Source of the DNA: CAYSBE01 sp044337585 | Lineage (GTDB): Bacteria; Bacteroidota; Bacteroidia; UKL13-3 | NCBI GenBank assembly: GCA_044337585.1 | Contig: JBIINH010000001.1 | Span: forward strand, 1-64,000 | DNA length: 64,000 nucleotides | Direction of reading: 5' to 3' | Shown: positions 1-8,572 of the stretch, piece after piece | Layout: every line of letters starts with the position of its first letter | How positions within the stretch are numbered: the first letter of the stretch is position 1 | Notes under the pieces: model-generated | Seen by the model: the letters and a program-made list of their open reading frames with translations, nothing else | Told to the model about the DNA's origin: nothing | The model's database searches: none | Program-made: the position numbers and the translations under genes

Positions 1-959
1 TAATCATCCTGATTGACAAATCCTTGAGGAAGGGGATAGGATGGCAACAAAATATCTCTTTTCAAGTCTAGAAATTCCACCTTGTCAACAATCATATTGG
101 TATTGTCAATAGCTTGTGGAATGTCTTCGAAAAGTGTTGACATTTCTTCGGTAGATTTAAAATAAAACTGATCGTTGGCAAATGCAAATCGCTTGCCTTT
201 TACTCCCGAATCATCATCGCTAAATTCTTTATTGGTTGGGGTACTCTTTTTTTCACCGGTATTGATACAGAGTAAAATGTCGTGAGCATTATAATCATCT
301 CGGTCTACATAATGAGAGTCGTTAGAGGCAATAACGGGAACGTTGTATTTCGCTGCAAATTTTAACAGGACTTCATTTACCTTATTTTGTTCGGGAATAT
401 CATGACGTTGTAATTCTATATAATAATCTTCACCAAATAAATCGAGCCACCATTTAAATTCGGTTTCGGCCTCTGCTTCGCCTTTTTTGATAATGGTTTT
501 TGGAACCAATGCCCCGAGGCAACAGGTTGTAGCAATAAGCCCTTTGTGGTATTGCAGAATAAGTTCTTTATCAATGCGCGGATATTTGCCATACAAACCT
601 TCCATGTATCCCAATGAGCAAAGTTTGGTTAGGTTGCGGTATCCTTCATCATTTTTGGCAAGCAATAACTGATGGTAACGGATATCGCGGTCATCTTTAG
701 TAAAGTTACGTTTGTTTCTATCTGCTACTACATAAAACTCACAACCAACAATGGGTTTAATCTTGGGTTTTCCGTCTTCGGTTTTGTGTTTATAGGCTTC
801 GGCAACAAATTTAAATGCACCAAACATGTTTCCATGATCGGTAATAGCCATAGCAGGCATATTGTCTGAAATAGCTTTTTTAAATAATTTTTCAATATCG
901 GCTGCTCCATCAAGTAAGGAGAACTGTGTATGAACATGTAAATGAGAGAATTTGGTCAT
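1..959 (-). CDS. dnaE: DNA polymerase III subunit alpha, N-terminal part (cut by window start)
   Basis: This is the first 319 codons of the replicative polymerase; the rest lies before base 1. The translation opens MTKFSHLHVHTQFSLLDGAA, the classic start of the PHP domain with its HxH metal motif, followed by AITDHGNMFGAFKF and later VIASNDSHYVDRDD, all standard DnaE PHP signatures. The ATG at 959 is the only sensible start, because the HLHVHT motif begins six residues in, as in the family. It is divergent from the secreted-protein gene at 1194. Nothing unusual is visible. I am confident of the family; only the end of the gene is missing. Confidence 0.95.
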   Translation of the reverse strand, partial: MTKFSHLHVHTQFSLLDGAADIEKLFKKAISDNMPAMAITDHGNMFGAFKFVAEAYKHKTEDGKPKIKPIVGCEFYVVADRNKRNFTKDDRDIRYHQLLLAKNDEGYRNLTKLCSLGYMEGLYGKYPRIDKELILQYHKGLIATTCCLGALVPKTIIKKGEAEAETEFKWWLDLFGEDYYIELQRHDIPEQNKVNEVLLKFAAKYNVPVIASNDSHYVDRDDYNAHDILLCINTGEKKSTPTNKEFSDDDSGVKGKRFAFANDQFYFKSTEEMSTLFEDIPQAIDNTNMIVDKVEFLDLKRDILLPSYPLPQGFVNQDD

Positions 960-1128
960 TATTATAACTACAAGTATGAATCAACGAATTTACATGAGAA
1001 CAATGGGAAATATGGGGGTGTTGAAAAATAGCGATAAATGCAGAAACAGCTATGGTTGCCAATGTGCATTATGTGATTGGGCTTGTTTGTAATAAAAAAA
1101 GATATGAATTGCAATAAAAATATGATGA

Positions 1129-1160
1129 TTGGAATATTAAAAGAAAGTTTCCTACATTTG
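1129..1160 (+). promoter_or_regulatory. Bacteroidota-type promoter for the T9SS protein
   Basis: TTG at 1129-1131, a 21-base spacer, then TACATTTG at 1153-1160, an exact match to the phylum -7 consensus TAnnTTTG with an accepted spacing. It lies 33 bases before the ATG at 1194. The match is visible in the sequence; promoter activity is inferred. Confidence 0.5.
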
Positions 1161-1193
1161 ATTTCTAATAAATAACACTAATTTAATATACAT

Positions 1194-3077
1194 ATGAAAA
1201 AAATCTACTTGTTGGGTTTAATGGCAGCAACTTTAGCTGCTCAAGCACAAACAAACAGAAACGCGCCACCTGCGCTGAATGATGTTGCTGTTCCAGCACA
1301 AAACATTACCGACAGGACGTATCCTTCTCCGGTTCAAACCAATCCAAATCCAACCAGCTATCCATCTACCTATTTTGGTAAGGTAGCCCGTGTTGTTAAA
1401 ATTGGAACTTCACAAAACGACCAGCAAACAAACGCTTCAATTTATAGACGTGTACACGTTTTTGCTGATGGAAAAATTTCAGCAACATGGACTACTTCAA
1501 CAGACCAATCGCCTTACATGCAGCGTGGTTCAGGATACAATCATTTTGATGGTACAGCTTGGGGGCCAGCATCAGCCATTCGTATCGAAAGCGAAAGAGC
1601 CGGTTTTCCAAATTATGCGTTTAGCGAAGCTACAAATGAAGAGTTTATTACATCTCACCGTGTGATTGCTCAAGGTCAACCAAATGCAGGTTCTGCCGGT
1701 GGTATTTTCTTAAACAAAAAATCACTTTCAGGTTCTACATGGACAACCACATTAACTCTAGATACCATCATCACTTACCCTGGTGTTTTGTGGAACAGAT
1801 CGGTAGTGCAAGGTGATTTATTGCATATTATTGCTTCATACACCGACTCAAGTCAAACACAACCTACTCGTGTAAAAATTAATGGTGTTGGTAGTCCTCA
1901 GGTATACTCTCGTTATAGAATCAGTACAAATACGTGGGAATTAAGAAATGTATTTTTACCTGATTACGATTCAACTCGCTACTATGCCGGTGGTGGAGAT
2001 AATTATGCTATCGATGCAAAAGGCGCCAATGTTGCGATTTTGATTGGCGGATTAACAGATGATGTAGCTTTATGGAAATCAATTGACAGTGGATTAACTT
2101 GGACAAAAACCATTATTGATTCATTCCCTGTTCCTGCATATGATTATGCAACAACTTTTGATACAGCGTTTTCAAACGATGGTGGCATGAACGTTATTCT
2201 TGATAACAATGGTGTGGCACATTGCTTTTGGGGTCTTGCACGTGTTTTAGATGTAGATGCAGCGGATGGTTCCGTCTCTTTCTTTCCCGGTCAAGTTAAC
2301 ATGATGTACTGGAATGAAACATTAAATATTGACAGCAATAGAAGTATTGCTACATCAATAAACGAAGATGCAACAGATGGTTTTCAGTTAGGAAATTCAT
2401 GGAATGCCGCAGGTTCTCGTTATGGTAACAACTCGATTGTAACCATGCCTTCAAGTGGTATGACTGCAAGCGGTGATATTTATCTTGCTTATTCCTCTTT
2501 AACTGACAATGATATTTCAGGAGATGGTAAAAATTACCGTGACGTATATATCATCCGCTCTACAAATGGTGGTGCAACATGGACTGCGCCAGTAAATGTT
2601 ACAAAATGGTTAGGCTTCAACGTTGAGCAAATATTTGGCTCAATTGCCCGTACTGTAAATGAAAAAATACACCTTACATTCATGCAAAAAGGAAGCATTG
2701 GCCGTTATGATGCAACCAATAACCCTGGAGCTGTTGGACCTTATGATATTTATTATATGGATATTGATACTGCAGGCTTATTTTCAGAGCCACTTACTGG
2801 CTTATCAAGCAATTCAAACGAAGTATTTACCATAGGACAAAACTATCCAAATCCGTTTACAGGAATTACTTATGTAGATGTAAACATGAAACGCAATGCA
2901 ACTGTATCTGTAACTGTTATGGATATTGTAGGCAGAGAGGTTTATAATGTTAGTAAACCAGCAGTAGCGGGTATGAACCAAATTGAAATCAATTTAGGTA
3001 CAATTCCTTCGGGAGTTTATTTCTACACCATCATTGCTGATGGCGTGAAAGAAACCCGCAAAATGATTGTTGAATAA
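1194..3077 (+). CDS. Secreted protein with T9SS type A sorting domain, sialidase/BNR-like repeats
   Basis: 627 residues. Residues 1-19 form a signal peptide (MKKIYLLGLMAATLAAQAQ). The body has Asp-box-like stretches (for example WKSIDSGLTWTKT and RSTNGGATWTAP), which suggest a beta-propeller of the BNR/sialidase-like fold, but no sialidase catalytic set was recognised. The last 80 residues contain NYPNPFTGITYVDV and end GVYFYTIIADGVKETRKMIVE-like, the T9SS type A sorting domain that is removed when cargo is anchored or released at the cell surface. It is a single-gene unit with its own promoter (1129-1160) and terminator (3101-3132). Function and substrate are unknown; it is probably a surface or secreted protein. 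Confidence 0.85.
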   Translation: MKKIYLLGLMAATLAAQAQTNRNAPPALNDVAVPAQNITDRTYPSPVQTNPNPTSYPSTYFGKVARVVKIGTSQNDQQTNASIYRRVHVFADGKISATWTTSTDQSPYMQRGSGYNHFDGTAWGPASAIRIESERAGFPNYAFSEATNEEFITSHRVIAQGQPNAGSAGGIFLNKKSLSGSTWTTTLTLDTIITYPGVLWNRSVVQGDLLHIIASYTDSSQTQPTRVKINGVGSPQVYSRYRISTNTWELRNVFLPDYDSTRYYAGGGDNYAIDAKGANVAILIGGLTDDVALWKSIDSGLTWTKTIIDSFPVPAYDYATTFDTAFSNDGGMNVILDNNGVAHCFWGLARVLDVDAADGSVSFFPGQVNMMYWNETLNIDSNRSIATSINEDATDGFQLGNSWNAAGSRYGNNSIVTMPSSGMTASGDIYLAYSSLTDNDISGDGKNYRDVYIIRSTNGGATWTAPVNVTKWLGFNVEQIFGSIARTVNEKIHLTFMQKGSIGRYDATNNPGAVGPYDIYYMDIDTAGLFSEPLTGLSSNSNEVFTIGQNYPNPFTGITYVDVNMKRNATVSVTVMDIVGREVYNVSKPAVAGMNQIEINLGTIPSGVYFYTIIADGVKETRKMIVE

Positions 3078-3100
3078 GTACATTAATAAATAAATTCTTA

Positions 3101-3132
3101 AAGGCATCCGCAAAACACGGATGCCTTTTTTT
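3101..3132 (+). terminator. Intrinsic terminator
   Basis: A perfect 10-bp stem (AAGGCATCCG at 3101-3110, CGGATGCCTT at 3118-3127) with a 7-base loop, followed by T to 3132. It ends the T9SS gene. The next gene, on the same strand, can start at 3145, only 12 bases after the T-run. Confidence 0.9.
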
Positions 3133-3144
3133 ATCGTTTAAAAG

Positions 3145-4131
3145 TTGATACAAGATTTCAGCATACAGATTAAGGCCATTAGGAATGTGTTGGTATTAAG
3201 CATTGGAATCATGCTCATTAAGTTCTTTGCCTATTTCTTAACCCATTCAAACGCAATTTTGAGCGATGCTTTGGAATCTATCATAAATGTGGTGGCAGGT
3301 ATGTTTGCCTACTATAGTCTGTATTATGCAGCAAAACCTAAAGATGTAAACCATCCATACGGACATGGGAAAATTGAATTTATATCTGCCGGATTTGAAG
3401 GAGGCTTGATATTTATTGCAGGCCTGTTAATCATTATTAAATCAATCTCCAACCTAATTCATCCCTCACAGATTGACAACCTAGATACGGGAATAATGAT
3501 ATCGGGTGCTGCTGGCTTAATCAACTTTTTTATGGGTCGATATCTAATCAGTATCGGAACGAAACAAAACTCAATTATTCTCAAAGCAGACGGTAAACAC
3601 CTACAAGCTGATACCTTTACCAGTATCGGATTGATGGCGGGTGTGGCCATTATTTACTTTACAGGTTATTTATGGCTAGATAGTGTTCTTGCCATCGTTT
3701 TTGCATTCATGATACTAATTACTGGATATGGTTTGTTGAGAAAATCGCTAGCCGGCTTAATGGATGAAACAGATGAAGAAGTAGTACAATCAATAGTGGA
3801 GGTGCTGAACGAAACCCGCAAACCCAAATGGATTGACGTGCATAACCTAAGGGTGCTTCAATACGGTTCAAGCTATCATATCGACTGCCATATTACCATG
3901 CCTTGGTATGAAAATTTATCGGTAACGCATGATGAACTCAAAGAAATTGAAAAGGTGTTTAGCAAAAAGTTTCAAGGTAGGGTAGAGGTATTTATTCATC
4001 CCGATCCTTGTGTACCTGAGAGTTGTAGGCTATGTCAAATTACAACATGTGAGGTGAGAAATTCACCATTCGAAAAAAAAGTAGATTGGACCTTGCAAAA
4101 TATTCAAGGCAATGCCAAGCATATTATTTAA
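3145..4131 (+). CDS. Cation diffusion facilitator family metal exporter
   Basis: 328 residues, about six membrane segments, then a cytoplasmic domain. It exports divalent metal ions against protons. Membrane segment 2 carries HSNAILSDALESIINV, and segment 5 carries the HxxxD metal motif (His152, Asp156). In segment 2, Glu44 and Asn48 stand where the zinc-type families have His and Asp, so the metal may not be zinc. The tail has four cysteines in CVPESCRLCQITTC, a possible metal or regulatory site. The start is TTG at 3145: a stop codon lies two codons upstream (3139) and the next ATG would cut into the first membrane segment. It ends directly against the convergent gene at 4132. Confidence 0.88.
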   Translation: MIQDFSIQIKAIRNVLVLSIGIMLIKFFAYFLTHSNAILSDALESIINVVAGMFAYYSLYYAAKPKDVNHPYGHGKIEFISAGFEGGLIFIAGLLIIIKSISNLIHPSQIDNLDTGIMISGAAGLINFFMGRYLISIGTKQNSIILKADGKHLQADTFTSIGLMAGVAIIYFTGYLWLDSVLAIVFAFMILITGYGLLRKSLAGLMDETDEEVVQSIVEVLNETRKPKWIDVHNLRVLQYGSSYHIDCHITMPWYENLSVTHDELKEIEKVFSKKFQGRVEVFIHPDPCVPESCRLCQITTCEVRNSPFEKKVDWTLQNIQGNAKHII

Positions 4132-5529
4132 CTAGAAAATTTTTCCTGGGTTTAGGATTTGGTTGGGGTCAAATGCAGTTTTAATTTTCCTCATCAAATC
4201 TAATTGAACTTCGCCCATCACAATATGCATAAAAGGTTTTTGTACCAAACCTATGCCATGTTCTCCACTAATGGTTCCGTTAAGTTGTTTACATAAGGCA
4301 AATATTTCACTAATGGCTTTTGGGGTTTCGTGTTGCCAAAATTCATCGGAATGCTGGTCTTTTAAAATATTCACGTGAAGGTTTCCATCACCGGCATGTC
4401 CATAGCAAACTGCGCGGATATCGTATTTTGTGCAAATCTGTTTAACACCTCGCATCAAGGCAGGAAGTTCGGCACGAGGCACAACAGTATCTTCCTCTTT
4501 ATAAATATTATTGAATTTGGTAGCTTCGCCAATGCTTCTGCGTAGTTTCCAAAAATATTCTTTTTCATCTGCACTTTCAGCAAATAGCACATCACCACTT
4601 TGATGGCTCATTAATACCTCTGATATGGTTTCACACTCACGCATCATTTGTTCTGTGTCGTTTCCATCCACTTCAATAAGCAAGTACGCTTCAATTCCAG
4701 GTTTAATTTCAAAATGGAGGTTCAGCATCTCTGCCGATAACCTGAATCCTTCAGGCTCAATAAATTCACAGGCACTGGGATTGCATCCTGCAAGAAAAAT
4801 CGCATTAACTGCTTCGCAAGCTTTTTCGGGTGAAGGAAAAGGTGCAAGCAACAACATAGTGTATTTCGGATGAGGTATCAGTTTCAGCACGATTTCTGTA
4901 ACAATACCCAGTGTACCTTCGCTGCCAATCATCAAATGTGTAAGGTTGTATCCGGTAGAATATTTAAGCGTATTGGCACCGGTCCAAATGATTTCGCCTG
5001 TTGGCAATACTATTTCCAAATTAAGCACATGCTCTCGGGTGGTACCGTATTTTAGCGCCCTTGGTCCACCGCTTGCATGGGCCACATTTCCACCTAAAAA
5101 ACAACTGCCTTTGCTTGCAGGGTCAGGTGGGTAGAATAATCCTTTTTCCTTGGCTGCTGCCTGCAATACTTCATTAATAACACCAGGTTGGACAGTAGCT
5201 TGAAAGTTTCGTTCATCTATGTTGATAATACGATTAAAACGCGTCATACTAATGACTATGCCTCCCGAAACGGGCAATGCACCACCACTTAATCCTGTTC
5301 CTGCACCGCGTGGAGTTATCGGAATAAGGTTGGCATTACAGAACTTTAAAATGGCGGATATTTCTTCTTTTGTTTCCGGTATTACAACCACTTCCGGTAA
5401 ATAAAACAAGTCTTCGGTATAGTCTTTTGCAAAGGATTCTAATTGGGAAGTAAGCACATTGCCTTCTCCACATATTGATTTAAGTTTTGAAATAAATTCA
5501 GGGCTAACCTTGTTGTACCGAGTTGTCAT
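4132..5529 (-). CDS. FAD-binding oxidase, GlcD / D-lactate dehydrogenase family
   Basis: 465 residues, the normal length for the glycolate oxidase subunit GlcD / D-lactate dehydrogenase family of VAO-type flavoproteins, which oxidise 2-hydroxy acids. The FAD-binding PCMH domain is at about 35-215, with PRGAGTGLSGGALPVSGG for pyrophosphate binding. The C-terminal FAD-linked oxidase domain carries CYGHAGDGNLHVNI and SGEHGIGLVQK, both family signatures. The exact substrate (D-lactate, glycolate or another 2-hydroxy acid) cannot be decided from sequence, and no GlcE/GlcF partner is nearby. Its start overlaps the end of the upstream gene by 4 bases (ATGA at 5526-5529), so the two are probably co-translated. 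Confidence 0.88.
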   Translation of the reverse strand: MTTRYNKVSPEFISKLKSICGEGNVLTSQLESFAKDYTEDLFYLPEVVVIPETKEEISAILKFCNANLIPITPRGAGTGLSGGALPVSGGIVISMTRFNRIINIDERNFQATVQPGVINEVLQAAAKEKGLFYPPDPASKGSCFLGGNVAHASGGPRALKYGTTREHVLNLEIVLPTGEIIWTGANTLKYSTGYNLTHLMIGSEGTLGIVTEIVLKLIPHPKYTMLLLAPFPSPEKACEAVNAIFLAGCNPSACEFIEPEGFRLSAEMLNLHFEIKPGIEAYLLIEVDGNDTEQMMRECETISEVLMSHQSGDVLFAESADEKEYFWKLRRSIGEATKFNNIYKEEDTVVPRAELPALMRGVKQICTKYDIRAVCYGHAGDGNLHVNILKDQHSDEFWQHETPKAISEIFALCKQLNGTISGEHGIGLVQKPFMHIVMGEVQLDLMRKIKTAFDPNQILNPGKIF

Positions 5530-6404
5530 TCCAAATCATAATCTTTTAATGGTCCTTTCTTGTTCCACATTCCCTTTTCCCAAACAAAATATTCATAGCT
5601 GCCATCAGGTAAATAAGTTTCGGGTTTGCCATAATCGGCTGCCTTTGGTGGTACAATATTCTCAACAATAATGTAGTTCGGTTTTTTCTTCGGTATACGC
5701 AAAGTCATTGTTCCTCTGTTGCTAAATTCATAAACCAATCGGGTGAGTGGTTTTTTGAATCGGGCTTCGTTCATATTAAAAATAGGGGCACCAAATTTGG
5801 GCTTGTTGTTTTCAAAGGTAAGCACATCAACCAACTTTTTGTTAGAGAGTTGCGTAGCTCCATTCCATCCAAATAATAAGTAATAAGTTTTTTTCTTATA
5901 AGTATATTTTGCAATATGATAGTAGGATGCGCCAAACCAAAAATTATTATCAACCACTGTGTCAAGCGCATTTTTCATATTGGCCGAACGGTCAATCAAC
6001 GGATAGATATTTCTAAGGTTTGAAGTGTCTTTGATTTTTACCATGTAGGTTGGGTTCATCTGAATCACTCCAAAATTGTGATAGGTGCCATTGTTGAGTG
6101 CAATATTCCAGGTGATGATGCGAAAATTATTGTCGGGAGCATACATGATTGACATTTGCTTTACCGAATCAAACGGATAGAAAAAAGAATTTTTTATGCG
6201 CAGTGATCGACTTAATGTAATCAAAAAGTTTCTGCCACACAACATCCGTTCGTCTTCCTCTTTAGCGATAATCATTTTTTCTCCAAGTCCGCTTAGTCGC
6301 AACTCGGCATCTCGTAGTGTATCCAAAGATAAAGAGTCGATTTGAGAGTAAGACTCAAAGCTGAGTCCAATAAATAATAAGAATAAGAGTCGTTTCAACA
6401 TCAT
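5526..6404 (-). CDS. Exported protein of unknown function
   Basis: 292 residues with an N-terminal signal peptide (MLKRLLFLLFIGLSFESYSQ), so it is exported. I do not recognise a characterised domain. The mature part is rich in aromatic and beta-type residues (YYHIAKYTYKKKTYYLLFGW), suggesting a beta-rich periplasmic fold, and there are no further membrane segments. Two adjacent ATGs at 6404 and 6401 are possible starts; they come immediately after the T-run of the terminator at 6407-6440. It overlaps the downstream oxidase by 4 bases, so the pair is likely one transcript, although no functional link is evident. Confidence 0.75.
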   Translation of the reverse strand: MMLKRLLFLLFIGLSFESYSQIDSLSLDTLRDAELRLSGLGEKMIIAKEEDERMLCGRNFLITLSRSLRIKNSFFYPFDSVKQMSIMYAPDNNFRIITWNIALNNGTYHNFGVIQMNPTYMVKIKDTSNLRNIYPLIDRSANMKNALDTVVDNNFWFGASYYHIAKYTYKKKTYYLLFGWNGATQLSNKKLVDVLTFENNKPKFGAPIFNMNEARFKKPLTRLVYEFSNRGTMTLRIPKKKPNYIIVENIVPPKAADYGKPETYLPDGSYEYFVWEKGMWNKKGPLKDYDLE

Positions 6405-6406
6405 AT

Positions 6407-6440
6407 AAAAATAAAGCCTGACGAAAATAGCCAGGCTTTA
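6407..6440 (-). terminator. Intrinsic terminator after the thiolase
   Basis: Read on the minus strand, a 9-bp stem (plus-strand TAAAGCCTG at 6412-6420 and CAGGCTTTA at 6432-6440) with an 11-base loop is followed by five T. It sits between thiolase (stop at 6464) and the next co-directional gene, whose ATG at 6404 begins two bases after the T-run. Confidence 0.8.
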
Positions 6441-6463
6441 GGTTATTCGAATAAAAAAGTTGT

Positions 6464-7642
6464 TTACACTTTCTTGATAATGATAGCTGATGCGCCACCT
6501 CCGCCATTGCAGATACCTATTGCACCAATGTTTCCACCTTCTTTGTGAAGGATATTGGCTAGTGTTCCAGTAATGCGGCAACCGCTGCTTCCGATAGCGT
6601 GTCCTAAGGCAATAGCACCACCCCAAGCGTTTACTTTTTTGTTGTCTAGTTTCATTAAACGTTCGTTGATAATTCCTACAACCGCAAATGCTTCGTTTAG
6701 TTCGAAATAATCTACATCATTCATTTCAATTCCAGCATTTTTAAGTGCCAAGGGCAATGCCAAAGAAGGAGTAGTGGTAAACCATTCAGGTGCTTGAGCT
6801 GCATCTGCCATTCCAATAATTTGAGCCATTGGGGTTAATCCGAGTTCTTTTACTTTATCGCCACTCATCAATACCATTGCCGAAGCTCCATCATTCAAAG
6901 GTGACGCATTGGCAGCAGTGATTGTCCCTTCTTTTTCAAAAACAGGTTTAAGGGTTTTCATTTTTTCAAAATTGCCTTTATTGTATTGTTCATCCTCTGA
7001 TACAAAAATGGGATCTTTGCCTCGAACAGTTATTTCTACAGGAATAATTTCATCAAGAAATGCTTTCTTAGCGTATGCCGCTTGTGCTTTTTTGTACGAT
7101 TCGATAGAGAAATTATCTTGTTCTTCGCGGGTGATATTGTTTTCGCGTGCACATAATTCACCTGCATTCCCCATGTGAAAATCTTTGTACACATCCCATA
7201 AGCCATCTTTAATCATGCCATCAATTAGTTGACCATGACCAAGACGGTATCCATTGCGCGCCTTATCAAGGTAATAAGGACTGTTGCTCATGCTTTCCAT
7301 TCCGCCTGCTACAACTACATCTTTATGCCCAAGCATGATACTTTGTGCTGCCAACATAATTGATTTGGCACCCGATGCACATACTTTATTAATGGTAGTA
7401 GCCGGAACACTATTTGGAATACCTGCAAAAATGGATGCTTGTGTTGCCGGTGCTTGCCCAAGATTGGCTTGCAATACGCAGCCCATAAATACTTCTTCTA
7501 CTACTTCAGGGTTAATGCCTGATTTATTTAAAGCACCTTTAATAGCGATAGCTCCCAATTGGGTTGCGCTCATTGATGATAAACTTCCTCCGAATGTACC
7601 AACTGGTGTGCGAGCGAATGAAACAATAAATACGTCTTTCAT
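6464..7642 (-). CDS. Acetyl-CoA C-acetyltransferase (thiolase)
   Basis: 392 residues, the standard length for a type II thiolase (AtoB/PhaA/ThlA type), which condenses two acetyl-CoA into acetoacetyl-CoA or runs in reverse. The active-site cysteine Cys88 is in INKVCASGAKSIML. The C-terminal signatures GHAIGSSGCRITGT (catalytic His) and GICNGGGGASAI (second Cys) are intact, and NEAFAVV is also present. The N-terminal domain spans about 1-260 and the C-terminal domain 270-392. It stands alone, with a terminator at its end. The paralog assignment (biosynthetic or beta-oxidation) is not certain, but the short, insertion-free form favours acetoacetyl-CoA thiolase. Confidence 0.92.
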   Translation of the reverse strand: MKDVFIVSFARTPVGTFGGSLSSMSATQLGAIAIKGALNKSGINPEVVEEVFMGCVLQANLGQAPATQASIFAGIPNSVPATTINKVCASGAKSIMLAAQSIMLGHKDVVVAGGMESMSNSPYYLDKARNGYRLGHGQLIDGMIKDGLWDVYKDFHMGNAGELCARENNITREEQDNFSIESYKKAQAAYAKKAFLDEIIPVEITVRGKDPIFVSEDEQYNKGNFEKMKTLKPVFEKEGTITAANASPLNDGASAMVLMSGDKVKELGLTPMAQIIGMADAAQAPEWFTTTPSLALPLALKNAGIEMNDVDYFELNEAFAVVGIINERLMKLDNKKVNAWGGAIALGHAIGSSGCRITGTLANILHKEGGNIGAIGICNGGGGASAIIIKKV

Positions 7643-7832
7643 GAATAATTCTTGTTTGATTAGTAATTAATTAAGCATTTGAATAGAAAATTTGTTTGCA
7701 AATACTGCAATTGCGCGACAAACCTACACAAAAAAATGAGCACATGAAACGTGTGCAGATACTGTGGATAATATCTGAATTTCTTAAAAAGGGCATATTC
7801 TAATCAAATTTTTATGTTATTTTGGACAAAAG

Positions 7833-8531
7833 ATGATACCACGGGCATTTGTTTATGGCGATTTGTTGTTTGAATCTATATTGGTTCAAAATGGGGTGCC
7901 ACGTCATTTCGAATTGCATTTGGAACGCCTTGTACAAGGTGCAACAAAACTAGGGTTTGCGGATTTGCCTAATTCACAAATTTTATACAAACAACTCATG
8001 GAAATGCTGAACGGGAAACAACATGCACGGGTAAGGCTTACCGTGTTCCGAAACAGCGTAGGATTTTATTTGCCAACCAAAAACGAATGTTTGGTTGATT
8101 TTGAAGTATTTGATGTGGTTGCCAAGCCTGATACGATTAAGAGAGTTGGTATTTACCTTGAGAATCATAAACCATGCAACAGCCTTTCAAATCTAAAATC
8201 AGGCAATGCACTGATTTATGTAGTTGCAGCCAAATATGCCAATGATTTAGGTTGGGATGACGCACTTATTGTAAATGAATATGGAAACATTTGCGAAGCT
8301 ACAGCTTCAAACATATTCATCCAAATTAATGGTGAATACCTTACGCCACCCCTATCAGAAGGTTGCGTTGAGGGAATAATGCGCAAGGTTTTTATTCAAG
8401 AATTAAAGGCTGCTCATAAACTAGTTGTAGAAAAGCCTATTTCAAAGGAATTGCTGAAGTCTGCTGAATGCATTTGGCTTACCAACGCCATATATGGTAT
8501 TCGCAAAGTTGAAAAACTATTGCTCACCTAA
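7833..8531 (+). CDS. Class IV PLP-dependent aminotransferase / aminodeoxychorismate lyase-like
   Basis: 232 residues, fold type IV PLP enzyme, shorter than branched-chain aminotransferases (about 300-350). The segment SNLKSGNALIYVVAAK is the region of the PLP lysine, and EATASNIFI is the conserved phosphate-binding loop with its Glu. The small size and the start FVYGDLLFESILV resemble 4-amino-4-deoxychorismate lyase (PabC, folate synthesis) and D-amino-acid transaminase-like proteins more than IlvE. No pabA/pabB gene is adjacent, so the substrate is not settled. It is divergent from the thiolase and just upstream of the S46 peptidase. Confidence 0.8.
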   Translation: MIPRAFVYGDLLFESILVQNGVPRHFELHLERLVQGATKLGFADLPNSQILYKQLMEMLNGKQHARVRLTVFRNSVGFYLPTKNECLVDFEVFDVVAKPDTIKRVGIYLENHKPCNSLSNLKSGNALIYVVAAKYANDLGWDDALIVNEYGNICEATASNIFIQINGEYLTPPLSEGCVEGIMRKVFIQELKAAHKLVVEKPISKELLKSAECIWLTNAIYGIRKVEKLLLT

Positions 8532-8549
8532 GATAAATTCCTATTTTCG
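8520..8549 (+). promoter_or_regulatory. Possible promoter for the S46 peptidase
   Basis: TTG at 8520-8522, a 19-base spacer, then TATTTTCG at 8542-8549, one base off the TAnnTTTG consensus. It is 23 bases before the ATG and overlaps the end of the preceding gene. Confidence 0.35.
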
Positions 8550-8572
8550 ACACCGCTAATTGCAAGTCATTT

